This document shows positions 1 through 8,628 of a stretch of DNA of 64,000 bases, piece by piece. The stretch's first letter is position 1. The number at the start of each line of letters is the position of its first letter. The translations under genes were made by a program, and so were the position numbers. A model generated the notes under the pieces. It was not told the origin of the DNA. It saw only the letters and a program-made list of their open reading frames with translations, and did no database searches. The stretch covers positions 2,294,001 to 2,358,000 of the forward strand of contig NZ_CP101988.1 of NCBI RefSeq assembly GCF_024508335.1, written 5' to 3'. This stretch comes from Cellulomonas chengniuliangii. GTDB taxonomy: Bacteria > Actinomycetota > Actinomycetes > Actinomycetales > Cellulomonadaceae.

Positions 1-554
1 CTGACCTGCAGCGCCCGGCCGTGGGAGTCGAGCGTGCCGCGGAGGTCCTCGAGCACGGCCACGCCCGCGGCGCCGATCGCCATGTCCGTCTGCCCCAGCC
101 GCCAGGGGCGGCCGGCGGTGTCGCTGAGGATCACGCCCAGCCGCACACCGTGGCGCTGCTGCAGCCCGTGCCGCAGAGCGCGGGCAGAGGCGTCAGGATC
201 GAGCGGGAGCAGCAGAACGGTGCCCTCCGCGGTGTTGCTGGAGTCGACGCCCGCGGCGGCCATGACCAGGCCGAGCCGGTTCTCGACGATGCGCGTCACG
301 CCGCCGGCGTGCTCGCGGGTGGCCACGACCCGCACGGTCTCGTCGGTGATCGCCTGCTCGCGGTCGGCGGCCTGGACCACACGTCCCTCGGCCTTCGACA
401 CGATCTTGCTCGTCACCACGAGGATGTCGCCGTCGAGCGGGCGCTGCTCGGGCGGCGCGGCGTCGAGGGCCGCCCCGACGAGGGCGACCAGGTCGTCGCC
501 GGGCCGCACCTCGGGGATGCCCGCCAGCGCCCAGACGCGCATCCCCTCGCTCAT
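1..554 (-). CDS. cofE: Coenzyme F420-0:L-glutamate ligase (CofE/FbiB N-terminal domain), partial
   Basis: GTP-dependent addition of L-glutamate to F420-0, a late step of F420 biosynthesis. The first ~184 residues are present and the 3' end lies outside the window. The N-terminus begins [20 protein letters not shown], and residues ~45-58 read [16 protein letters not shown], the hallmark CofE motif. The ATG at 554 overlaps the stop of the upstream F420 enzyme (ATGA), so the two are translationally coupled. Whether the protein is stand-alone CofE or the longer actinobacterial FbiB with a C-terminal nitroreductase-like domain cannot be seen. The neighbouring F420-using enzyme supports the assignment. 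Confidence 0.9.
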   Translation of the reverse strand, partial: MSEGMRVWALAGIPEVRPGDDLVALVGAALDAAPPEQRPLDGDILVVTSKIVSKAEGRVVQAADREQAITDETVRVVATREHAGGVTRIVENRLGLVMAAAGVDSSNTAEGTVLLLPLDPDASARALRHGLQQRHGVRLGVILSDTAGRPWRLGQTDMAIGAAGVAVLEDLRGTLDSHGRALQV

Positions 555-1558
555 CGGACCAGTGCGGGCAGCACGTCGCGGCCGAACACGTCGATCCACT
601 CGCGCTGGTTGCGCCCGACGTTGTGCAGGTACACGCGGTCGAAGCCCAGGTCGACGTACTTCTGGATCGCGGCCCGGTGCACGTCGGGGTCGGCCGAGAC
701 GACCATCCGACCGTCGAAGTCCTCGGGGCGCACCAGCTTGGCCATCTGCTCGAAGTCGAACGGCGAGCGGATGTCGGCCTTGGGGAACTTCATGCCGCCG
801 TTGGGCCACTCGGTCATCGCGTTGGCCATCGCCTGCTCGTCGGTCTCCGCCCACGACAGGTGCACCTGCAGCACCTTGGGCATCGTCTCCGGGTCGCGGC
901 CCGACTCGCGGGCGCCCTCGGCGAACTTGCCGAAGAGGCCGGAGATCTTCTCGAGTGGCGCTCCGACGGTGATGAGCCCGTCCGCGTGGCGGCCGGCCCG
1001 CTTGGCCGTCACCGGTCCGGCGGTGGCCACGAGGATCTCGGGCGCGACCTCCGGCATGGTCCACAGACGGGTGGACTCGTGCTTGTAGAACGTGCCCGAG
1101 TGCTTCGTGTCCTTGCCCGCGATCGAGGCGGCGAACAGCTTCTTGATGATGTCGATGGCCTCGAACATGCGGTTGATCCGCTCGGGGGCCTCGGGCCAGT
1201 ACTGCGCCGTGACGTGCTCGTTGAGGGCCTCGCCTGAGCCGAGCCCGAGCCAGTGCCGGCCGGGGTACATCGCGGCGAGCGTCGCCGACGCCTGCGCGAC
1301 CATCGCCGGGTGCCAGCGGAAGGTCGGGGCCGTCACTCCGGGGCCGATGTCCCCCGTGGTGCGCTCGCCCAGCGCGGTGAGCACGTTCCACACGAAAGCG
1401 GCCTGCCCCTGCGAGGGGAGCCAGGGCTGGTAGTGGTCGGCCGCCATCACGCCGGAGAACCCCCGGGACTCGGCGTAGGCCGAGAGCTCGACCACCTCGG
1501 TGGGGTGGAACTGCTCCAGCGCTGCCGCGTACCCGACCGTCAACCCGCTCGCCGTCAC
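551..1558 (-). CDS. F420-dependent LLM-class oxidoreductase, FGD-like
   Basis: A 335-aa luciferase-like TIM barrel of the F420-dependent glucose-6-phosphate dehydrogenase family, the same length as mycobacterial FGD1. DHYQPW (residues 41-46) matches the FGD His/Trp pair that contacts F420, and GSGEALNE (107-114) carries the Glu that acts as general acid in FGD1. Phosphate-site residues are less clearly conserved, so the sugar-phosphate substrate is uncertain; many actinobacteria have FGD-like paralogues of unknown substrate. Start GTG at 1558, with GAGAGG 9 nt upstream. The stop overlaps the cofE start, which links cofactor synthesis and use in one operon. Confidence 0.85.
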   Translation of the reverse strand: MTASGLTVGYAAALEQFHPTEVVELSAYAESRGFSGVMAADHYQPWLPSQGQAAFVWNVLTALGERTTGDIGPGVTAPTFRWHPAMVAQASATLAAMYPGRHWLGLGSGEALNEHVTAQYWPEAPERINRMFEAIDIIKKLFAASIAGKDTKHSGTFYKHESTRLWTMPEVAPEILVATAGPVTAKRAGRHADGLITVGAPLEKISGLFGKFAEGARESGRDPETMPKVLQVHLSWAETDEQAMANAMTEWPNGGMKFPKADIRSPFDFEQMAKLVRPEDFDGRMVVSADPDVHRAAIQKYVDLGFDRVYLHNVGRNQREWIDVFGRDVLPALVR

Positions 1559-1814
1559 GTGCGTGCACCTCTCGTCGTCCTGCCGCGCGCGACGGCCGCC
1601 GCACGTCTCGGCAGACTAACCCCGCCGCAGCAGGCCTCGCAGCGTGCTGCCTCGGGCCACGACCAGATGTGGTCTGCCTCTCGCCCGATAGTAGAACTTT
1701 CACGTACTCTCGGTCGTTGACACAGTGGCCGCGTCGAGGCGGCGCCTGGGAGCCCGCGCGGCTGGCCAGACCACACCGCCCGCGGCAGGCCGCGGGCCTT
1801 GAGAGGGATGACTG
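1559..1814. other. Divergent intergenic region
   Basis: A 256-nt spacer between the leftward FGD-like gene and the rightward DUF3105 gene. On the minus strand TACTAT (1688-1693) is a plausible -10 about 120 nt before the FGD-like gene. On the plus strand a perfect TTGACA (1717-1722) has no convincing -10 at 16-18 nt. No ORF with good codon use is seen. Confidence 0.4.
1778..1797 (+). promoter_or_regulatory. Perfect 8-bp hairpin directly before the DUF3105 ribosome-binding site
   Basis: GCCCGCGG / CCGCGGGC with a CAGG loop, ending 17 nt before the ATG at 1815 and just before the GAGAGGG ribosome-binding site. There is no U-tract. It could be a 5'-UTR stabiliser or a translation-modulating hairpin; function is not known. 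Confidence 0.4.
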
Positions 1815-2471
1815 ATGAGCGCTGGCAAGAGCACGGGCAAGGCCGCCGCGGCCGAGCGGCAGGCGGCGCTGGCCGCGATCCGCTCGACGCAGAAGAAGCA
1901 GGAGCGTCGCCGCACCCTGCTGATCTCCTCGATCGCGGGCATCGTCGTGGTCGGCCTCGTGGGCGCCACGGGCTTCGTGCTGGTGAACGAGAACCGGAAG
2001 AGCTCCGCCGTCGAGGCGAAGGCGGCAGAGCCCGTCGACGGCGTCGCGGACGTCCGCGAGGGCCTCACGGCGAACCACGTCACCACCGTGGTGGACTACC
2101 CGCAGGACCCGCCCGCCGGCGGCGACCACGCCGCCGCGTGGCTCAACTGCGGCGTGTACACCGACCCGGTGCCCAACGAGAACGCCGTGCACTCCCTCGA
2201 GCACGGCGCCGTGTGGCTCACCTACGACCCGGCGCTGCCCGCGGACCAGGTCGCCACCCTGCAGCAGTTCGCCGAGCAGAACTCGTACGTCATCGTCAGC
2301 CCGTACGAAGGGCTGTCGAGCCCGGTGGTGGCGTCGTCGTGGGGCTACCAGCTCGAGGTGGACAGCGCGGACGACGAGCGCCTGCCCGTCTTCGTGCGCA
2401 AGTACCTGCTCAACCCCGAGCTGCCCGAGGTCGGCGCGCTCTGCTCGAACGGGGTCGGCACGCCGGCATGA
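1815..2471 (+). CDS. DUF3105 domain membrane-anchored protein
   Basis: A 218-aa protein with a short cytoplasmic Lys/Arg/Ala-rich N-terminus, one membrane segment (~35-56, [20 protein letters not shown]) and an extracytoplasmic DUF3105 domain. Typical family features are the [20 protein letters not shown] stretch (Asn-Cys-Gly and a conserved His-x-x-x-His) and a Tyr-rich core. Biochemical function is unknown for the family. The ATG at 1815 has GAGAGGGATGACTG before it. The stop overlaps the start of the DUF305 gene by ATGA, so the two are probably made together; DUF3105-DUF305 neighbours are common in actinobacteria. Confidence 0.88.
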   Translation: MSAGKSTGKAAAAERQAALAAIRSTQKKQERRRTLLISSIAGIVVVGLVGATGFVLVNENRKSSAVEAKAAEPVDGVADVREGLTANHVTTVVDYPQDPPAGGDHAAAWLNCGVYTDPVPNENAVHSLEHGAVWLTYDPALPADQVATLQQFAEQNSYVIVSPYEGLSSPVVASSWGYQLEVDSADDERLPVFVRKYLLNPELPEVGALCSNGVGTPA

Positions 2472-3217
2472 GCACCGTCCCCCAGGAGGCGCACGACGCG
2501 ACCGAGCCCGGCGGCCTGGACGGGCGCACCGGGTCGGCGGGCGCGGGTCGGCAGCCGTCCGCGCTCTCCGCGGCCCTGCGGCCGCTCGGGCCCGCGACGC
2601 TGGCCGTCATCGCGGTGCTGGTGACCACCGCGCTCGTGGCGGGGGCCCTGATCGGCTCTGCGCTGGTGCGCCAGCCCGCGCTGACCGCCGCGGCGGACAC
2701 GTCGGTGGACGCCGGTTTCGCGCGGGACATGTCCGCCCACCATGCCCAGGCGGTGCAGCTGGCCGTGCTGGTGCGCGACCGCAGCACGGACGAGGAGCTG
2801 CGCGCTGTCGCGCTGGACATCCTCACCAGCCAGCAGCAGCAGATCGGGCAGATGTACGCGTGGCTCGCGATGTGGGGCCTGCCGCAGGCGGGCTCCCAGG
2901 CGCCGATGGCCTGGATGGGCGACGGGCACTCCCACGAGGGCTCCACGGCCACCGGCCATGCCGCGATGCCCGGCTGGGTGTCGTCCGCGGACCTGGCGCG
3001 CCTGGAGGCGGCCGACGGCGTCGACGCCGAGCGGCTGTTCCTCCAGCTGATGATCCCCCACCACGTGGGCGGCGTGGAGATGGCCGAGGAGGCGGTCGAG
3101 CGGGCCGGCCAGCCGGAGGTGCGCCGCCTGGCGTCGGGCATCGTCGCCGCCCAGACCAGGGAGCTCACGGTGCTGCAGGACCTGCTCGACGCGCGCGGCG
3201 GCCCGCTGCCCGGGTGA
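2468..3217 (+). CDS. DUF305 domain membrane-anchored protein
   Basis: A 249-aa protein with a membrane anchor at ~44-66 and two ferritin-like four-helix repeats characteristic of DUF305. Each repeat carries a His-His pair ([11 protein letters not shown] at 88-98 and [12 protein letters not shown] from ~195). Met/His-rich loops ([20 protein letters not shown]) suggest possible metal, for example copper, binding outside the membrane; this is inference. The start ATG at 2468 lies within the upstream stop (ATGA). An overlapping longer frame starting near 1799 is ignored because it runs out of frame through the DUF3105 gene. Confidence 0.88.
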   Translation: MSTVPQEAHDATEPGGLDGRTGSAGAGRQPSALSAALRPLGPATLAVIAVLVTTALVAGALIGSALVRQPALTAAADTSVDAGFARDMSAHHAQAVQLAVLVRDRSTDEELRAVALDILTSQQQQIGQMYAWLAMWGLPQAGSQAPMAWMGDGHSHEGSTATGHAAMPGWVSSADLARLEAADGVDAERLFLQLMIPHHVGGVEMAEEAVERAGQPEVRRLASGIVAAQTRELTVLQDLLDARGGPLPG

Positions 3218-3279
3218 CTGCCGGGCCCGACTCCGGACCTGTGCACTGCTGGCGCCGGGATCTGGGAAGATGGGTGACC

Positions 3280-5982
3280 ATGAGCGACCTGAGTGCCGAA
3301 AAGTCCCCCACCGCGACCACCTCACCGCGGACCACGGCCCACCAGGTACCGGACAAGGTCTCGCTCGACGGGCTCGAGCAGCGCTGGGACGCCGCCTGGA
3401 ACGAGCAGGGCACGTACTCCTTCGACCGCACGAAGCCGCGCGAGGCCGTGTACTCGATCGACACGCCGCCGCCGACGGTGTCCGGCTCGCTGCACGTGGG
3501 ACACGTGTTCTCCTACACGCACACCGACGTGGTCGCGCGCTACCAGCGCATGCGGGGCCGCGAGGTCTTCTACCCGATGGGCTGGGACGACAACGGCCTG
3601 CCCACCGAGCGCCGCGTCCAGAACTACTTCGGGGTGCGCTGCGACCCGTCGCTGCCCTACGACCCCGACTTCACGCCGCCGCAGGTCGGTGGCGAGGGGA
3701 CGAGCGGGCGCGCCGCGGAGCAGCTGCCGATCTCCCGCAAGAACTTCGTCGAGCTGTGCGAGCGGCTCACCGTCGAGGACGAGCGCCAGTTCGAGGCGCT
3801 GTGGCGCCACCTGGGCCTGTCGGTCGACTGGTCGCACCACTACCAGACGATCTCCGCCGAGGCCCGTGCGGTCGCCCAGCAGGCGTTCCTGCGCAACCTG
3901 GCCCGTGACGAGGCCTACCAGGCCGAGGCCCCCGGCCTGTGGGACGTGACCTTCCAGACGGCCGTGGCCCAGGCCGAGCTCGAGGCACGGGACTACCCGG
4001 GCGCGTTCCACAAGGTGGCCTTCCACCGGGTGAACGAGGACGGGTCGACGGGCGAGCCCGTCCACATCGAGACCACGCGGCCCGAGCTGCTGCCCGCCGT
4101 CGTCGCGCTGATCGCGCACCCGGACGACGAGCGCTTCCAGCACCTCTTCGGCACGACCGTGCGCTCGCCGCTGTTCGGCGTGGACGTCCCGGTGCTGGCC
4201 CACCCCGCCGCCGAGCCCGACAAGGGCGCCGGCATCGCGATGTGCTGCACCTTCGGCGACCTCACCGACGTGATCTGGTGGCGCGAGCTGCAGCTGCCCA
4301 CCCGCTCGGTGATCGGCCGCGACGGCCGCCTGCTGCGCGAGGTCCCGGCCTGGCTGGTGGACGGCGCCGCGGTCGCCGCTCCGGCGCTGTGGTCCGAGCT
4401 GGCCGGCAAGACGACGTTCTCGGCCCGCGCCCTGATCGTCGACGCGTTGCGCGAGAGCGGGGACCTGGACGGCGAGCCGGTCCCGACCCAGCGCAAGGCG
4501 AACTTCTTCGAGAAGGGCGACAAGCCGCTCGAGATCGTCACCTCGCGCCAGTGGTACCTGCGCAACGGGGGCCGGGACGTCGCCCTGCGCGAGGAGCTGC
4601 TCAAGCGCGGCGAGGAGCTCGACTTCCACCCCGACTTCATGAGCGTGCGGTACGAGAACTGGGTCGGCGGCCTGAACGGCGACTGGCTGATCTCCCGCCA
4701 GCGCTTCTTCGGCGTGCCGTTCCCCGTCTGGTACCCGCTGGACGCCGACGGGCAGCCGGTCTACGACCAGCCGTTGACGCCGGCCGAGGACGCGCTGCCC
4801 ATCGACCCGGCGAGCGACGTGCCCGCGGGGTACACCGAGGACCAGCGGGGCGTGCCCGGGGGGTTCGTCGGCGACCCGGACGTCATGGACACCTGGGCCA
4901 CCAGCTCGCTGACCCCGCAGATCGCCGGCGGCTGGCGCACCGACCCGGACCTGTTCGCCCGCGTCTTCCCGATGAACCTGCGCCCGCAGGGGCAGGACAT
5001 CATCCGCACGTGGCTGTTCTCCACGGTGGTCCGCTCGCACCTGGAGCACGGGTCGCTGCCCTGGTCGGACGCCGCGATCAGCGGCTGGATCCTCGACCCG
5101 GACCGCAAGAAGATGAGCAAGTCCAAGGGCAACGTCGTCACGCCGATGGGGCTGCTCGAGGAGCACGGCTCGGACGCCGTCCGATACTGGGCGGCCTCGG
5201 CGCGCCTGGGCACCGACGCGGCCTTCGAGGTCGGCCAGATGAAGATCGGCCGCCGCCTGGCCATCAAGGTGCTGAACGCGAGCAAGTTCGCGTTGTCCTT
5301 CGGCTCGCCCGAGCAGCGCGACCGGCTGCTCGACCCGGCGCTGGTGACCGTGCCGCTCGACCGCGCGGCGCTCGCCGGCCTGGCCGAGGTGGTGGACCGC
5401 GCCACCGCCGCGCTCGACGCGTACGACCACACCCGCGCCCTGGAGCTCGCCGAGACGTACTTCTGGACGTTCTGCGACGACTACCTCGAGCTGGTGAAGG
5501 ACCGCGCCTACGCGGGCGGCGCCTCCGACGACGTCGTCTCCGCGGAGACGGCCTCGGCCCGGGCGGCGCTCGGCATCGCCCTCGACACGCTGCTGCGGCT
5601 CTTCGCGCCCGTGCTGCCGTTCGCGACCGAGGAGGTCTGGTCCTGGTGGCGCGAGGGCTCGGTGCACCGCGCCCCGTGGCCGACGTCGGAGCCGCTGCGC
5701 GCCGCGGCGGGTGACGCGGACCCGGCGATCGTCGGCGCCGCTGGGGCCGCGCTGGCCGCACTGCGCAAGGTGAAGTCGGAGGCGAAGGCCTCGATGCGGA
5801 CGGAGATCGCGAAGGTCACGCTCGTGGTGCCGCCCGCGATGACGGCCGGCGTCGAGATCGCGCTGTCCGACGTCCGCGCCGCGGGCCGTGTGGTCGGCGA
5901 GCTGGACCTGGTCTCCGAGGACGGCGAGTCCGTGGTGGCGCGGGACGCCGAGCTGCTGCCCGCTCCCCCGAAGAACCGCTGA
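3280..5982 (+). CDS. valS: Valyl-tRNA synthetase
   Basis: Class Ia aminoacyl-tRNA synthetase that charges tRNA-Val with valine. 900 aa. The Rossmann-fold signature HVGH is at 72-75 (PPTVSGSLHVGH) and KMSKS at 611-615 (DRKKMSKSKGN). WDDNGLPTERRVQNYFGVRC shows this is the divergent ValRS branch seen in several actinobacteria rather than the E. coli-type enzyme. The editing domain lies between the two motifs, and the C-terminus carries the anticodon-binding helices. The frame is open far upstream, but the ATG at 3280 gives the family N-terminus; GGGTGA lies just upstream. A perfect hairpin follows the stop. Confidence 0.96.
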   Translation: MSDLSAEKSPTATTSPRTTAHQVPDKVSLDGLEQRWDAAWNEQGTYSFDRTKPREAVYSIDTPPPTVSGSLHVGHVFSYTHTDVVARYQRMRGREVFYPMGWDDNGLPTERRVQNYFGVRCDPSLPYDPDFTPPQVGGEGTSGRAAEQLPISRKNFVELCERLTVEDERQFEALWRHLGLSVDWSHHYQTISAEARAVAQQAFLRNLARDEAYQAEAPGLWDVTFQTAVAQAELEARDYPGAFHKVAFHRVNEDGSTGEPVHIETTRPELLPAVVALIAHPDDERFQHLFGTTVRSPLFGVDVPVLAHPAAEPDKGAGIAMCCTFGDLTDVIWWRELQLPTRSVIGRDGRLLREVPAWLVDGAAVAAPALWSELAGKTTFSARALIVDALRESGDLDGEPVPTQRKANFFEKGDKPLEIVTSRQWYLRNGGRDVALREELLKRGEELDFHPDFMSVRYENWVGGLNGDWLISRQRFFGVPFPVWYPLDADGQPVYDQPLTPAEDALPIDPASDVPAGYTEDQRGVPGGFVGDPDVMDTWATSSLTPQIAGGWRTDPDLFARVFPMNLRPQGQDIIRTWLFSTVVRSHLEHGSLPWSDAAISGWILDPDRKKMSKSKGNVVTPMGLLEEHGSDAVRYWAASARLGTDAAFEVGQMKIGRRLAIKVLNASKFALSFGSPEQRDRLLDPALVTVPLDRAALAGLAEVVDRATAALDAYDHTRALELAETYFWTFCDDYLELVKDRAYAGGASDDVVSAETASARAALGIALDTLLRLFAPVLPFATEEVWSWWREGSVHRAPWPTSEPLRAAAGDADPAIVGAAGAALAALRKVKSEAKASMRTEIAKVTLVVPPAMTAGVEIALSDVRAAGRVVGELDLVSEDGESVVARDAELLPAPPKNR

Positions 5983-5994
5983 CCGCACCTCCTG

Positions 5995-6036
5995 ACGCTC
6001 CGCGCGCCGTTCCTCTCGAACCGGCGCGCGGAGCGT
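5995..6036 (+). terminator. valS terminator hairpin
   Basis: A perfect 15-bp inverted repeat (ACGCTCCGCGCGCCG / CGGCGCGCGGAGCGT) with a 12-nt spacer, starting 12 nt after the valS stop. No U-tract follows, as is usual for hairpin terminators in high-GC actinobacteria. Confidence 0.75.
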
Positions 6037-6050
6037 TCCCCGTTGGCGCC

Positions 6051-6102
6051 GTGACGCACACCTCACTTTGGATATATACGGTGGGTGATGCATACTCATG
6101 CA
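6051..6102 (+). promoter_or_regulatory. Promoter with ArgR-like operator for the amino-acid ABC transporter
   Basis: TGCAT-ACTC-ATGCA (6089-6102) is a perfect 5-4-5 palindrome with the architecture of an ARG box half-site pair (E. coli TGAAT-N4-ATTCA). It sits just downstream of an AT-rich TATATA (6073-6078) that could be a -10, with GTGACG (6051-6056) as a weak -35, so a bound repressor would block initiation. Assignment to ArgR is inferred from spacing and from the amino-acid transport genes behind it. Confidence 0.55.
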
Positions 6103-6130
6103 GGAACTGCACCGCCCTGAGAGGACTGCC

Positions 6131-6925
6131 ATGAACACCGCCACCCGCCTGGTCCCGTTGGGCCTCGCCGCGCTCCTGACGCTCACCGCGTGCGGGTCCA
6201 GCGAGCAGGCCGCCTCGGACAGCGGCGTGCCCCTCGTCTCCGAGGGACAGCTCACCGTCTGCGTCAACCCGCCGTTCGAGCCGTTCGCCTACACCGACGA
6301 GTCCGGCGAGGTCGTCGGCCTCGACCTGGACGTCGTGGGCGAGGTCGCCAAGGACCTGGGCGTCGAGCTGAGCACGAAGGTCGCCGCGTTCGAGACGATG
6401 CAGTCCGGCACCGACCTCGACACCGGCAGCTGCGACGTCGTCGCGTCCGGGATGACCATCACCCCCGAGCGCGAGGCCAAGCTCGACTTCTCCGAGCCGT
6501 ACTTCGACGCCGACCAGGGCCTCCTGGTGGCCGCCGGCTCCGGCATCACCGGGGTCGACGGGCTCGCGGGCAAGACCGTCGCCGTGCAGCAGGCCACCAC
6601 GGGCGAGACCTGGGCCGAGGAGAACGGCCTGTCCGTGGTCCAGTTCGAGGAGCTCGGCCTGCAGATCAAGGCCCTCGAGACCGGCCAGGTCGACGCCGTC
6701 GTCAACGACATCGCCGTGCTCGGCCCGTACGCGGCAGGAGACCTCGAGGTCGCCGCCACGTTCCCCACGGGCGAGCAGTACGGCATCGGCGTCAAGACCG
6801 GCAACACCGCCCTCCTGGACGCGGTCAACGCCACGCTGGACCGCATCCGCGAGGACGGCACGTACGACGCGATCTACACGGCCCGGATCGGCACCGCGCC
6901 CAGCACGGCCCCCGCGGAGGGCTGA
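6131..6925 (+). CDS. Polar amino-acid ABC transporter substrate-binding lipoprotein
   Basis: A 264-aa SBP_bac_3 family protein that delivers a polar amino acid to the permease encoded next. Signal peptide with lipobox LTAC (Cys21) shows a membrane-anchored lipoprotein. [12 protein letters not shown], followed by [15 protein letters not shown] and the [18 protein letters not shown] stretch, is the classic bilobed HisJ/GlnH pattern. The ATG at 6131 has GAGAGGA upstream; an in-frame ATG at 6098 lies inside the putative operator and is rejected. First gene of a three-gene operon. Substrate not determinable; the ARG box favours arginine, ornithine, lysine or histidine. Confidence 0.9.
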   Translation: MNTATRLVPLGLAALLTLTACGSSEQAASDSGVPLVSEGQLTVCVNPPFEPFAYTDESGEVVGLDLDVVGEVAKDLGVELSTKVAAFETMQSGTDLDTGSCDVVASGMTITPEREAKLDFSEPYFDADQGLLVAAGSGITGVDGLAGKTVAVQQATTGETWAEENGLSVVQFEELGLQIKALETGQVDAVVNDIAVLGPYAAGDLEVAATFPTGEQYGIGVKTGNTALLDAVNATLDRIREDGTYDAIYTARIGTAPSTAPAEG

Positions 6926-6930
6926 CCGCC

Positions 6931-7767
6931 ATGACGACGACCCAGCAGCTCGCGCGGCCGGGATCCCGCACGCGCACGATGAGCCCGCGCCGCCGCGCGC
7001 GCCTGTCGCGGGCGATCCAGTACGCCGTGCTGCTGGTCGTCGTCGCGGTCGTGGCGATCGCCGCGGACTGGGAGCGCATCGGCGCCTCCCTGTTCAACCC
7101 GACGGTCGCCCGCGACATGCTGCCCAGCCTGGGCCAGGCGATGGGCAACACGATCGTCTACACGATCGCGGCGTTCGCGGTCGGCCTGAGCCTCGGCATC
7201 GTGCTGGCGCTCATGAAGCTGTCCAGCGTGCGCGTGTACCGCTGGATCGCCACGGTGTACATCGAGTTCTTCCGGGGGATCCCCGCGCTGCTCGTGGTGC
7301 TGACCGTCGGGTTCGCCGTGCCGATCGCGTTCGACGTGCGGATCAGCTCGCTCACCGCGAAGGTCGCGATCGGCTTGGGCATGGTCTCGGCCGCCTACAT
7401 CGCCGAGACCCTCCGCGCCGGCATCCAGGCGGTGCCCAAGGGGCAGATCGAGGCCGCGCGCTCGCTCGGCATGTCGCACGCCCGCACCCTGGCAGTCGTG
7501 GTCATCCCGCAGGCCTTCCGGATCGTGCTGCCGCCCATGACCAACGAGGTCATCCTGCTCACCAAGGACACCTCGCTCGTGTTCCTGCTCGGCATGACGG
7601 CCGCGCAGTACGACCTGACGAAGATCGGCCGCGAGGCGCTCACCAGCGCCACGGGCGGGCTCACCGGGCTGTTCGTCGTCGGCGCCTGCTACCTGTGCCT
7701 GACGATCCCGCTCGGGCTGCTCGCCCGCTGGCTCGAGAACCGCACCGGAAAGGCCCGCCGCGCATGA
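6931..7767 (+). CDS. Polar amino-acid ABC transporter permease
   Basis: A 278-aa HisMQ/GlnP-type inner-membrane permease. It has a first membrane helix at ~31-47, four further hydrophobic segments, and the ATPase-contacting EAA loop near residues 174-200 ([14 protein letters not shown]...[10 protein letters not shown]). Only one permease is encoded, so it probably works as a homodimer. ATG at 6931, 5 nt after the binding-protein stop; the stop overlaps the ATPase start (ATGA). Confidence 0.92.
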   Translation: MTTTQQLARPGSRTRTMSPRRRARLSRAIQYAVLLVVVAVVAIAADWERIGASLFNPTVARDMLPSLGQAMGNTIVYTIAAFAVGLSLGIVLALMKLSSVRVYRWIATVYIEFFRGIPALLVVLTVGFAVPIAFDVRISSLTAKVAIGLGMVSAAYIAETLRAGIQAVPKGQIEAARSLGMSHARTLAVVVIPQAFRIVLPPMTNEVILLTKDTSLVFLLGMTAAQYDLTKIGREALTSATGGLTGLFVVGACYLCLTIPLGLLARWLENRTGKARRA

Positions 7768-8576
7768 CCTCCGCCTCCACCGCCCCCACCGCCCCCCCGG
7801 CCGGACCTGCGGGCCCTGTCGTCGCCGTCACCGGGCTGCGCAAGTCCTTCGGCGAGCGCGAGGTGCTGCGCGGCATCGACCTCGAGGTCCGCACGGGCGA
7901 GGTGGTCTGCATCGTCGGGCCGTCCGGCTCCGGCAAGTCCACGCTGCTGCGCTGCGTCAACCTGCTCGAGCAGCCCACCGGCGGCACGATCGAGGTGCTG
8001 GGGACCGAGGTCACCGACCCCGACGTCGACCTGGACCTGGTCCGCACCCACGTGGGCATGGTGTTCCAGCAGTTCAACCTGTTCACCCACCGCACCGTGC
8101 TGGACAACTGCACCATCGCACAGCGGGGCGTGCTCAAGCGCTCGCGCGCCGAGGCCGAGCGCGTCGCGATGGCCAACCTGGAGCGGGTCGGGCTCGCCGA
8201 CCGGGCCAACGCGCTGCCCGGGCAGCTGTCGGGGGGCCAGCAGCAGCGGGTGGCGATCGCCCGCGCGCTGTCGATGGACCCGCAGCTCATGCTGTTCGAC
8301 GAGCCCACGTCCGCGCTCGACCCCGAGCTGGTCGGCGATGTGCTCGGCGTCATGCGCGACCTGGCCGAGGCCGGCATGACGATGCTCGTGGTCACTCACG
8401 AGATGGCGTTCGCCCGCGAGGTGGGCGACCGGGTCGTGTTCATGGACGAGGGCGTGATCGTCGAGGAGGGCCCGGCCGACCAGGTCATCAGCGCTCCCCG
8501 CGAGGAGCGCACCCGCGCATTCCTGCAGCGTGTGCTCGATCCCACCCACGCGAACGTGGCCCCGCGGGCTGAGTAG
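7764..8576 (+). CDS. Polar amino-acid ABC transporter ATP-binding protein
   Basis: A 270-aa GlnQ/HisP-type ATPase that powers the importer. Walker [10 protein letters not shown] is at 52-60, the Q-loop is in VFQQFNLF, the signature LSGGQQQ starts at 155, Walker B LMLFDEPT has Asp179-Glu180, and the switch His is in VVTHEMAFA. The start ATG at 7764 overlaps the permease stop, placing it at the end of the SBP-permease-ATPase operon. An N-terminal Ala/Pro/Thr-rich extension of ~20 residues is unusual but harmless. Confidence 0.95.
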   Translation: MTSASTAPTAPPAGPAGPVVAVTGLRKSFGEREVLRGIDLEVRTGEVVCIVGPSGSGKSTLLRCVNLLEQPTGGTIEVLGTEVTDPDVDLDLVRTHVGMVFQQFNLFTHRTVLDNCTIAQRGVLKRSRAEAERVAMANLERVGLADRANALPGQLSGGQQQRVAIARALSMDPQLMLFDEPTSALDPELVGDVLGVMRDLAEAGMTMLVVTHEMAFAREVGDRVVFMDEGVIVEEGPADQVISAPREERTRAFLQRVLDPTHANVAPRAE

Positions 8577-8628
8577 CCCTCTCGGGCGACTAGGGTCGAT
8601 GGGTTCGATTCACCGACCTGGAGCATCC

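Noticed and set aside
6098-6130. ATG at 6098 as start of the binding-protein gene
   Set aside because: It lies within the palindromic operator, would put 11 charged residues before the signal peptide, and the ATG at 6131 has a proper ribosome-binding site.
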